Part shown: piece by piece, positions 1 through 7,533 of the stretch
Numbering within the stretch: position 1 is the stretch's first letter
Layout of the letters: each line of letters starts with the position of its first letter
Source: Pseudozobellia sp. WGM2
GTDB taxonomy: Bacteria; Bacteroidota; Bacteroidia; Flavobacteriales; Flavobacteriaceae
Length of the DNA stretch: 64,000 nt
NCBI RefSeq assembly: GCF_017810075.1
Contig: NZ_JADNYK010000003.1
Location: 124,001 to 188,000 of the forward strand
Direction of reading: 5' to 3'
Made by a program: the position numbers and the translations under genes
The notes under the pieces: generated by a model
The model's database searches: none
The model's input: the letters and a program-made list of their open reading frames with translations, nothing else
Told to the model about the DNA's origin: nothing

Positions 1-1198
1 AAAGAAACCTGAAACCAATTTATTGATTGCAGGTTTAGATGCGCATATCTGTGATCGTTGTATCGAACAGGCTCATGGCATAGTTGCGGAAGAATCTAGA
101 CAGACCAAGACCAACGATCTTTCATCAGAACTTACGCTCAAGAAACCACTTGATATAAAAGATTTTTTGGATACTTACATAATTGGGCAAGAACGAACCA
201 AGAAAGTAATGTCGGTCGCGGTCTACAATCACTATAAAAGACTTCTACAGCCCAAATCTAAAGAAGACGATATAGAAATTCAGAAAAGTAATATTATAAT
301 GGTCGGTCAAACAGGCACGGGTAAAACCCTCATGGCCAAAACCATTGCAAGAATGCTCAACGTACCCTTGGCTATCGTAGATGCCACGGTATTAACTGAA
401 GCAGGTTATGTAGGTGAAGATGTAGAAAGTATCTTAACACGTCTATTACAGGCTGCAGATTACAACCTCGAGAAAGCGGAACGCGGTATCGTTTTTATTG
501 ATGAAATAGATAAGATTGCCCGTAAGAGCGACAACCCATCGATTACTAGAGATGTGTCTGGCGAGGGTGTTCAACAAGGGTTGTTGAAATTGCTCGAGGG
601 TACCGTAGTAAATGTTCCGCCAAAAGGAGGTAGAAAACATCCCGATCAAAAGTTCATTGAAGTAAATACGGAAAACATATTGTTTATCGCTGGTGGAGCT
701 TTTGACGGCATTGAGCGAGCAATTACCAAACGCTTGAATATGCAGGCTATTGGTTATAGTGCCGCTAAAACAGATGACGGTCTTGATCAAGAGAACATAC
801 TTCAGTATATTATTCCGAAGGATTTAAAAGAATTCGGACTCATACCGGAAATAATCGGGCGACTTCCTGTTCTGACGCATATGAACCCTCTTGATGCCAA
901 AACGTTGAGAGCCATTCTAACGGAACCAAAGAACGCCATCATAAAACAGTATGAGAAACTCTTCGGAATGGATGATATCACATTCACTATTACCGATCAA
1001 GCTTTAGACTATATTGTTGAAAAGGCTATTGAATACAAATTGGGTGCGAGAGGTTTACGTTCGCTATGCGAGGCAATCTTCACCGATGCAATGTTCGAGA
1101 TGCCAAGCAACGGTGATACCGAATTTAAGGTGACCAAACCGTATGCCGAAGACAAATTATCTCGAGAAACGATCAAGAAGTTAAAGGCAGTTTCCTAA
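1..1198 (+). CDS. clpX: ATP-dependent Clp protease ATP-binding subunit ClpX (5' end missing)
   Basis: ClpX is the AAA+ unfoldase that feeds substrates to ClpP in the cytoplasm. The reading frame is open from base 2, so the gene starts before the window and only the first residues are missing. The leading residues [20 protein letters not shown] carry the second CxxC pair of the N-terminal zinc-binding domain. The AAA+ module follows: Walker A GQTGTGKT, the GYVGEDVE pore loop, Walker B IVFIDEID and the sensor-2 GARGLRS. The ClpP-docking loop reads IGY rather than the usual IGF. The only in-window start would be a TTG at 23, which would cut the zinc finger, so I reject it. A very long palindromic terminator follows 36 bases after the stop. 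The family assignment is certain. Confidence 0.97.
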   Translation, partial: KKPETNLLIAGLDAHICDRCIEQAHGIVAEESRQTKTNDLSSELTLKKPLDIKDFLDTYIIGQERTKKVMSVAVYNHYKRLLQPKSKEDDIEIQKSNIIMVGQTGTGKTLMAKTIARMLNVPLAIVDATVLTEAGYVGEDVESILTRLLQAADYNLEKAERGIVFIDEIDKIARKSDNPSITRDVSGEGVQQGLLKLLEGTVVNVPPKGGRKHPDQKFIEVNTENILFIAGGAFDGIERAITKRLNMQAIGYSAAKTDDGLDQENILQYIIPKDLKEFGLIPEIIGRLPVLTHMNPLDAKTLRAILTEPKNAIIKQYEKLFGMDDITFTITDQALDYIVEKAIEYKLGARGLRSLCEAIFTDAMFEMPSNGDTEFKVTKPYAEDKLSRETIKKLKAVS

Positions 1199-1233
1199 AA
1201 CAGGGACACCTTGTTTACGTAAAATTTACGAAT

Positions 1234-1291
1234 AGAAAACTAAAAAAGAAAAAGCGGTTTAATTAAACCGCTTTTTCTTTTTTAGTTTTCT
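1234..1291. terminator. 58-nt perfect palindrome acting as bidirectional terminator
   Basis: Arms 1234-1260 and 1265-1291 are perfectly complementary (27 bp) around the self-complementary centre AATT. The core AGCGGTTT/AAACCGCT is flanked by A-rich and T-rich runs on both strands, so it can terminate clpX (plus) and the hydrolase gene (minus). It overlaps the last nine codons and the stop of the minus-strand gene that ends at 1263. Confidence 0.85.
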
Positions 1292-1826
1292 TTACTTTCT
1301 GTGTAACCTTATCGAGAAGATCTAAGCACACTTTCTGAATAATTTTATCATCGGTGTACATATTATGACCAAAGCCTGAAATCAATTCCGGTTTAATAGC
1401 TAATTTTTCATACCAACTGGCCTTAGGCCTATACATATCATTATCACCGAAGATAACATCGATAGGGCAATCAGGTTTTGCTTCTTCTGACCTTATACGT
1501 GTTGAAGAAACCGTGTACAACGACTTCATGGGCAAACCTTGAACACCTGCTTTCCAAGCAATGGCACCTCCCATACTAAAGCACAAATAATGAGCGGGCT
1601 GTTTTTCTTTAAGAAGTAAATGAGCTACCGCAGTATCAATTCCACCATTCACAAACGCATTGTGAATGTTCTCTTCAGAATTCACGGTAAGCTTTAAATT
1701 GGCCAATTGTTGACTATCGTAAAAAGTAATGTCGAAATATTGTTGAAGATAGCCTAAGTACGATGTTATCCAAAGGGCTTTTTTTGCACCCCACATATCG
1801 GATACTATTACAAGTCTTTCAGCCAT
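1263..1826 (-). CDS. Small alpha/beta hydrolase-like protein
   Basis: A 187-residue protein with a minimal alpha/beta-hydrolase layout. The candidate nucleophile is Ser84 in CFSMGG, where the first Gly of the classical GxSxG is Cys. The acid is Asp128 or Asp130 in FGDND, and His154 lies in GFGHNMYTD. There is no signal peptide, so it is probably cytoplasmic, and the substrate is unknown. The Lys-rich C-terminal tail (KVKKTKKEKAV) is encoded by one arm of the palindromic terminator. The gene starts 74 bases downstream of the GH3 gene on the same strand and may share its transcript. The fold is inferred from motifs only. Confidence 0.7.
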   Translation of the reverse strand: MAERLVIVSDMWGAKKALWITSYLGYLQQYFDITFYDSQQLANLKLTVNSEENIHNAFVNGGIDTAVAHLLLKEKQPAHYLCFSMGGAIAWKAGVQGLPMKSLYTVSSTRIRSEEAKPDCPIDVIFGDNDMYRPKASWYEKLAIKPELISGFGHNMYTDDKIIQKVCLDLLDKVTQKVKKTKKEKAV

Positions 1827-1900
1827 AATTTTATAGTTTAAGGTAGTCGAAGTTAATGTTTAGCAATTCAATTTCATTATTAAACGACAAATCTCACTAT

Positions 1901-3415
1901 TTAATTGTTCATCTGAAGTAATTCTTCGATATAGTCCCTTTTATTCGATAATCTTGGAATCTTGTGCTGCCCCCCCAATTTATCCTTAGCTTTTAGCCAG
2001 TCATAAAAAAGGTTTTGTCTTGCAACATGAACTTTTGGTCTGTTCAGGGTAATATTGTTATAACGCTTGGCCTCATAATCTGAATTAAGCGATTTTAGAG
2101 CATTATCTAAAAATTCAGTAAAATAATCAAGGTCTTCAGGCGGAGTTCTGAATTCAATAATCCACTCATGTGCACCCTTTTCCTTACCCTCCATAAATAC
2201 TGGGCCTGCGGTATAATCTTTAATTTCACTACCGGTTTTCTTGCATACACTCTTTAAAGCCTCCTCGGCATTTTCAATGATCAACTCTTCACCAAATACG
2301 TTAATATGGTGTTTGGTACGACCGGTAACCTTGATCCGATAAGGGTCTGTTGAAGTAAACCTAATGGTGTCACCAATTTTATACCGCCAAAGTCCTGCAT
2401 TGGTCGTAATGACTATGGCATAATTCACCCCTACCCTAACCTCCCAAAGAGGCATAGCTTGCTGGTGTTCGGTGCCATATGCATCCATCGGAATAAACTC
2501 ATAAAAAATACCATAATCCAACATCAATAAAAGGTCGTCGGCACCATTGCGGTCTTGAATCGCAAAAAAACCTTCCGAAGCATTATAAATTTCATAATAC
2601 TTAAAACTCTTTCTTGGAAACAATTTTTTGTATTGGTCTTTATATGGGTTGAAGCTAACCCCACCATGAAAGTATACTTCTAAATTTTCCCAAACCTGAA
2701 ATAGGTTTTCCTTACCAGTTTCCTCGATTACATTATTGAGCAATACCAACATCCATGAAGGTACACCGGCCAAACTTGTAACATTTTCGTGTCTACTCTC
2801 TTCAATAATTGCCTTCAGCTTACTTTCCCATTCGCTCATCAAAGAGACTTTGCTGCTAGGGGTACTGCTAAATTCTGCCCAAAGTGGCATATTGTCGATT
2901 AGTATAGCCGAGAGATCGCCAAAAAAGGAACCATTATCTTGGTACAATTCTTTACTCCCTCCGAGACGTAGACTTTTACCGGTAAACAATTGAGAATTTT
3001 CATTATTGTTTAAATACAGGCAGAGTAAATCTTTACCTGACTTATAATGACAATCTTCAAGAGCCTCTGAACTTACCGGTATAAATTTACTTTTTGCGTT
3101 AGTGGTGCCACTGCTCTTGGCGAACCATTTGATAGAGGTTGGCCAAAAAAGATTTTGCTCCCCTCTTCTCGTACGTTCGATAACCGGTTCTATTTCTTCA
3201 TAACTAACAATGGGTACACGTTCTCGAAAGATTTTGTAATTTTCTATAGATTCGAAATCATATTTTTGACCGATTTCAGTGTCTTCAGCAAAATCAAGTA
3301 ACTGTTGCAATAACTCTTCTTGAACCTCTTCTGGGTATTTTAGAAAAAGTTCGATTTGATGAAAGCGCTTTTTGAGCAACCAAGAAGCAATAGAATTAAA
3401 GAGCGGAATCGCCAT
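1901..3415 (-). CDS. GH3-family adenylate-forming enzyme
   Basis: A 504-residue member of the GH3 auxin-responsive family, which belongs to the ANL superfamily of acyl-adenylating enzymes. The ATP/phosphate motif SSGTTNAKSK is at residues 101-110. The second motif YYEIYNASEGFFAIQD and the hinge motif VTGRTKHHINVFGEEL come later. Plant GH3 enzymes conjugate hormones with amino acids, but the bacterial substrates are not established. It is cytoplasmic with no signal peptide, and its length fits bacterial GH3 proteins. It is divergent from the DUF2797 gene, with 66 bases between start codons. The family is clear and the reaction is open. Confidence 0.88.
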   Translation of the reverse strand: MAIPLFNSIASWLLKKRFHQIELFLKYPEEVQEELLQQLLDFAEDTEIGQKYDFESIENYKIFRERVPIVSYEEIEPVIERTRRGEQNLFWPTSIKWFAKSSGTTNAKSKFIPVSSEALEDCHYKSGKDLLCLYLNNNENSQLFTGKSLRLGGSKELYQDNGSFFGDLSAILIDNMPLWAEFSSTPSSKVSLMSEWESKLKAIIEESRHENVTSLAGVPSWMLVLLNNVIEETGKENLFQVWENLEVYFHGGVSFNPYKDQYKKLFPRKSFKYYEIYNASEGFFAIQDRNGADDLLLMLDYGIFYEFIPMDAYGTEHQQAMPLWEVRVGVNYAIVITTNAGLWRYKIGDTIRFTSTDPYRIKVTGRTKHHINVFGEELIIENAEEALKSVCKKTGSEIKDYTAGPVFMEGKEKGAHEWIIEFRTPPEDLDYFTEFLDNALKSLNSDYEAKRYNNITLNRPKVHVARQNLFYDWLKAKDKLGGQHKIPRLSNKRDYIEELLQMNN

Positions 3416-3481
3416 TTTTGGGTATATTTAACCCGCTAAAAATAGCTTTAATACTTATCATTTTCAAATCAAAAATCTTTT

Positions 3482-4276
3482 ATGCAATACGAAGGGGTAT
3501 TACGAAAAATGCAAACTGAGATTGGCAATCCTATTCAATATTATATGGTTTTTGAGAATGATTTCTTGAATGTCAATCAAGTATTGGATAAAGACCTTCA
3601 GATCAGTTTTATAAAGTTTCAGTGCCTCAATTGCGGACAAGACCGACCCATTTACCGGCAAGGCTTTTGCAAAAACTGCTTTTTCGAAATTCCTTCGGCA
3701 GGTGATTGGATTATGCGACCTGAGCTCAGCACCGCACATTTAGACAAAGAAGATCGTGATTTAGAATATGAGAAAAAGGTTCAGTTACAACCTCATATTG
3801 TTTATCTGGCGAACTCGAGCAATATAAAGGTTGGGGTAACCAGAAAAGGTCAAGTACCCACGCGGTGGATCGACCAGGGTGCTCATGAAGCTATTGAAAT
3901 TGTAGAGGTTCCGAATCGCTATTTAGCAGGTATTACCGAGGTCGCATTAAAAAAGCATGTAGGTGATAAGACGAATTGGCGCAAAATGCTCACGAACGAT
4001 GTGCAAGATGAAAATTTGGTCACTTGGCGTAATAAGCTCAAGGCTTATATACCTAAAGAAGCTGAAGAATATTTTATTGCATCAAATACAGAAACCAATC
4101 TTGACTTTCCTGTATTGCAGTATCCAGCAAAAGTCAAAAGTCTAAATTTAAGTAAGACCCCCACCTATTCTGGAAAGTTAAAGGGCATCAAAGGACAATA
4201 TTTTATTTTTGAAGACAACACAGTTTTCAACGTTCGGGGCAATGAAGGGATTTATGTATCCTTGAACATAGAGTAA
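3482..4276 (+). CDS. DUF2797 domain protein with CxxC...CxxC zinc motif
   Basis: A 264-residue cytoplasmic protein. Cys48, Cys51, Cys63 and Cys66 make a four-cysteine knuckle likely to bind zinc. A conserved stretch from HIVYLAN (about residue 105) to TRWIDQGA (about 134) follows. This is the DUF2797 signature and resembles a GIY-YIG-like core (KVGVTR, PTRWIDQG). Its function is unknown; a nucleic-acid role is only suggested by the zinc knuckle and that similarity. It is transcribed divergently from the GH3 gene. Confidence 0.8.
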   Translation: MQYEGVLRKMQTEIGNPIQYYMVFENDFLNVNQVLDKDLQISFIKFQCLNCGQDRPIYRQGFCKNCFFEIPSAGDWIMRPELSTAHLDKEDRDLEYEKKVQLQPHIVYLANSSNIKVGVTRKGQVPTRWIDQGAHEAIEIVEVPNRYLAGITEVALKKHVGDKTNWRKMLTNDVQDENLVTWRNKLKAYIPKEAEEYFIASNTETNLDFPVLQYPAKVKSLNLSKTPTYSGKLKGIKGQYFIFEDNTVFNVRGNEGIYVSLNIE

Positions 4277-4306
4277 TCAACAGCTTTACGTGTTTACCTT
4301 CTCAAG

Positions 4307-4333
4307 CGATACGGGCAAAAAGAGAGCGTATCG
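4307..4333. repeat. 7-bp inverted repeat with 13-nt loop upstream of the MDR gene
   Basis: CGATACG at 4307-4313 is answered by CGTATCG at 4327-4333. No T-tract follows, so it is not an intrinsic terminator. It lies 67 bases before the MDR oxidoreductase start and could be an operator or a leader hairpin. It could also be chance. Confidence 0.3.
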
Positions 4334-4399
4334 AATTAAGGTAAATTTAGAGCAGCTATTATCTTGCCGATCAATGATTTTAACCCAAAAACTACTGCA

Positions 4400-5395
4400 A
4401 TGAACAACGTTATAAAACTAGCAAACAGGCCTGAAGGAAAACCTCAACTGAACGATTTTAAATTTAGTGAAGAAGAACGGCCAGAACCGAAAGAAGGTGA
4501 AATTCTTCTTGAAGCAAAATACATATCTGTCGACCCTTACCTAAGAGGGCGTATGAGAGATGTAGAATCTTATATAGCCCCTTTTGAATTGAACGAACCT
4601 ATGGAGTCTACAGTGGTTGCAGAGGTTATAGAATCAAACAATACAAATTTTGATAAAGGTGAATTTGTTTTCGGAATGCTTAAATGGAAGGAGCTTCAAA
4701 CCTCGACCGGTAACGGATTGAACAAAGTAGATCCTGAACAAGCACCGCTTTCGGCTTATTTGGGTATTTTAGGATTGACGGGGCTCACAGCTTATATAAG
4801 TCTGGATAAAATCGCCAACCTCAAATCGGGAGAAACTTTATTAGTATCAGGCGCATCTGGAGCAGTGGGTAGTACGGTTGGTCAGATAGGAAAAATTAAA
4901 GGGTGTCGTGTAGTAGGTATTGCAGGTAGCGATGAAAAATTAAGTTTGATGAAAGACAAATTCGGATTTGACGAGGGCATCAACTATAAGAGTACCGAGA
5001 ACATGCAAGAAGCAGTAGCTAAAGCCTGCCCTGATGGTGTAGATGTTTATTATGATAATGTGGGAGGAGAAATACTTGACGCGGCCCTAAATAACATTAA
5101 TAAAAACGGAAGGGTAATCAACTGTGGCGCCATCTCTTTGTATAATGAAAAGGAAACTCCGCAAGGCCCTCGCCACGAAGGTATCTTAGTAAAGAAAACA
5201 GTGCTTATGCAAGGCTTTCTCGTAAGGGACCACGCAAAGGAATTCGGCCCTGCAATTCAGCAATTGGCACAATGGCTTCAAGAAGGTAAAATTACCTATG
5301 AAGAAACGGTTGTAGAAGGCTTTAAGAATATTCCACAAGCATTTTTAGACCTGTTCGAAGGGAAGAACAAGGGCAAAATGGTTGTTAAAATATAG
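4400..5395 (+). CDS. NADP-dependent MDR oxidoreductase (leukotriene B4 12-hydroxydehydrogenase / CurA-like)
   Basis: A 331-residue zinc-free medium-chain reductase of the prostaglandin/enone-reductase type, which reduces alpha,beta-unsaturated ketones or alkenals with NADPH. The N-terminal GroES-like part contains SVDPYLRGRM (about residues 43-52). The Rossmann motif GASGAVGS is at 151-158, and the family stretch VYYDNVGGE comes later. No structural or catalytic zinc cysteines are seen. I chose ATG 4400 (MNNVIKLANRPEG) over an in-frame TTG at 4364 because family members begin there. The VTT membrane-protein gene starts 11 bases after its stop, so the two are probably co-transcribed. Confidence 0.85.
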   Translation: MNNVIKLANRPEGKPQLNDFKFSEEERPEPKEGEILLEAKYISVDPYLRGRMRDVESYIAPFELNEPMESTVVAEVIESNNTNFDKGEFVFGMLKWKELQTSTGNGLNKVDPEQAPLSAYLGILGLTGLTAYISLDKIANLKSGETLLVSGASGAVGSTVGQIGKIKGCRVVGIAGSDEKLSLMKDKFGFDEGINYKSTENMQEAVAKACPDGVDVYYDNVGGEILDAALNNINKNGRVINCGAISLYNEKETPQGPRHEGILVKKTVLMQGFLVRDHAKEFGPAIQQLAQWLQEGKITYEETVVEGFKNIPQAFLDLFEGKNKGKMVVKI

Positions 5396-5406
5396 CTTAT
5401 CGATAT

Positions 5407-6099
5407 ATGGGCGATAATGATGCACAAAAGAGTAGATGGCCGCTAATAATTTCAATAGTATTACTTGCATCGCTTGTGCTCTCTTATTTTTTGATTCCAT
5501 CTGTGGAAAACTTTTTTAACGACGCTTGGTCTGTTTTAACGAGCGGCGAACAAGAAAAAACCAAGAATTGGGTTAAACAGTTCGGGGCATGGGGGCCAAT
5601 AGTACTCATCGTGGCAATGATTGCACAAATGTTTTTGATCATTGTACCGACTATTATGCTGATGGTAGTTTCGATAGTCGCTTATGGGCCTGTTTGGGGC
5701 AGTTTCATAGTACTTGCTTCTGTGTTTTGTGCATCTAGTGTTGGGTATATAATCGGTAAATTTTTAGGTCAAGGTCGTGTTGAAAAGATTATCGGCCGTA
5801 AAACAGAAAAGAAAGTAGAAGGTTTTCTTGATGATTATGGTTTTTGGGCCGTGATTATAACCCGTCTTAACCCTTTCCTATCGAACGATGCCATCAGTTT
5901 CGTTGGTGGTATTTTAAACATGGGCTACTGGAAATTTATCGGGGCTACCTTGGTCGGGATAACTCCCCTTACACTATTCATCGCTATTCTAGGGAAAAGC
6001 ACCGACAACCTCAAAACCGGATTACTTTGGGGTTCCCTTATCAGTCTAGCCATTTTTCTTGGTTATATCTGGTGGGACAAAAAGCGAAAGCAAAAATAA
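5407..6099 (+). CDS. TVP38/TMEM64 (VTT/DedA-like) inner-membrane protein
   Basis: A 230-residue integral membrane protein. It has an N-terminal membrane helix (about residues 12-30), a central VTT/SNARE-associated core with the re-entrant-type segment IVPTIMLMVVSIVAYGPVWG, and the motif RLNPFLSNDAISFVGG. Further helices run to the basic C-terminus. Relatives are implicated in lipid or small-solute flipping, but the substrate here cannot be read. It follows the MDR gene by 11 bases. An AAGCTT repeat pair at about 6109-6136 is only a weak terminator candidate. Confidence 0.8.
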   Translation: MGDNDAQKSRWPLIISIVLLASLVLSYFLIPSVENFFNDAWSVLTSGEQEKTKNWVKQFGAWGPIVLIVAMIAQMFLIIVPTIMLMVVSIVAYGPVWGSFIVLASVFCASSVGYIIGKFLGQGRVEKIIGRKTEKKVEGFLDDYGFWAVIITRLNPFLSNDAISFVGGILNMGYWKFIGATLVGITPLTLFIAILGKSTDNLKTGLLWGSLISLAIFLGYIWWDKKRKQK

Positions 6100-6267
6100 C
6101 TTCCTACTGAAGCTTCCCTACAATTTTTAAGCTTTTGTTTACTCGTAAGGTCATTTTTTGCCAAATCTGATATTGTACTCCTCTATTTTAAGAAATAGCT
6201 AAAAGACATTGAGTACGGTACTATTTAGAGATATATGCAATAACTTCAAGGTGCAAAATCATCTATC

Positions 6268-7533
6268 ATGCAAAAACGCACCTTCATCAAAAGACTGGGA
6301 CAATTAGCTCTGGCATCACCATTTACACCTCACTTGAGCTATAGTCAATCTAGATTGACTATAAATGGCAAACAACCATATATTGAAACGGATGATTTTT
6401 GGCTGAAGATTAGAGCTGATTACGATATAAAGCCTGATTACATAAACCTTGAAAGCGGTTATTACAATATAATTCCAATACCTACCAGACAAAAGCTCGA
6501 AGAACATATTAAAATGGTAAACTTTGAAGGCACTTACTACATGCGTACAGTACAATGGGACAACAAAAAAGCTGCAGCTGCCCGATTAGCGAAATTGGTG
6601 AATTGTTCCCCAGAAGAACTAATCATTACAAGAAATGCCACAGAATCTTTAGATATGGTGATTACCGGCTACCCTTGGCAAGAGGGTGACGAAGCCATTA
6701 TGGCAGAACAAGATTATGGCTCTATGTTAGACCAGTTCAAATTGGCCGCTAGAAGATATCACATCGTCAATAAAGTGGTATCAGTACCCAATCACCCCGA
6801 ATCAGACGAGGAGATTGTTCAACTTTACGAAAACCAAATTACCCCAAAGACCAAACTTCTTTTCATAAGTCATATGATTAATATCACGGGTCATATCCTA
6901 CCAATTAAAAAAATATGTGAGATGGCCCACCGGTATGGTGTTGAAGTTCTTGTAGATGGTGCCCACTGTATAGGTCATTTTGATGTTAATATTGAAGAAC
7001 TTGACTGTGATTATTATGGCACCAGCCTTCACAAGTGGCTTGCGACCCCACTAGGAGCAGGATTTCTATATGTATCTAAGAAAAAGATTCCGAAAATCTG
7101 GCCATTGCTAGCCGAACATCGCAGAGAACCCTACGATATCGCTCGGCTGAACCATACCGGAACGCATCCGGTATATACAGATTTAACCATTAATGATGCT
7201 ATCGACTATCATGAAAAAATTGGTGTCGAACGTAAAGAAAATCGATTACGCTTCCTTCAACACTATTGGACCGATACCGTTCGCAATATTAGCGGTGTAA
7301 TCGTAAACACGCCAATCGATAAAACAAGAAGTTGTGGTATTGCCAACGTAGGCATGGCACACTTAGAACCGCAAGAATTGGCAGATACTCTCATGAACGA
7401 ATTTAAAATTTTTACTGTTGCCATTGATGGGGCCAACGTACACGGTTGTCGAGTGAGCCCTAATGTCTTTACCACGACCGAAGAACTTGACGAATTTATA
7501 AAAGCCTTGAAAACAATTGCCGCCAGGGCTTAA
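6268..7533 (+). CDS. Exported aminotransferase class V-fold PLP enzyme (isopenicillin-N-epimerase-like)
   Basis: A 421-residue fold-type I PLP enzyme. PLP contacts are visible: Asp230 and His233 in VDGAHCIGH, and the Schiff-base Lys256 in GTSLHKWLATPLGAG. The N-terminus MQKRTFIKRLGQLALA looks like a Tat-type leader with KR in place of RR, so the enzyme is probably periplasmic, as for other isopenicillin-N-epimerase-like members. The substrate is unknown and could be an amino acid or cysteine derivative. The gene converges on the AsmA-like gene and the two stop regions overlap by 4 bases. Confidence 0.82.
   Translation: MQKRTFIKRLGQLALASPFTPHLSYSQSRLTINGKQPYIETDDFWLKIRADYDIKPDYINLESGYYNIIPIPTRQKLEEHIKMVNFEGTYYMRTVQWDNKKAAAARLAKLVNCSPEELIITRNATESLDMVITGYPWQEGDEAIMAEQDYGSMLDQFKLAARRYHIVNKVVSVPNHPESDEEIVQLYENQITPKTKLLFISHMINITGHILPIKKICEMAHRYGVEVLVDGAHCIGHFDVNIEELDCDYYGTSLHKWLATPLGAGFLYVSKKKIPKIWPLLAEHRREPYDIARLNHTGTHPVYTDLTINDAIDYHEKIGVERKENRLRFLQHYWTDTVRNISGVIVNTPIDKTRSCGIANVGMAHLEPQELADTLMNEFKIFTVAIDGANVHGCRVSPNVFTTTEELDEFIKALKTIAARA

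Noticed and set aside
4307-4333. Inverted repeat after the DUF2797 gene as a terminator
   Set aside because: No T-run follows on either strand and the loop is long. It is kept only as a repeat or possible operator.
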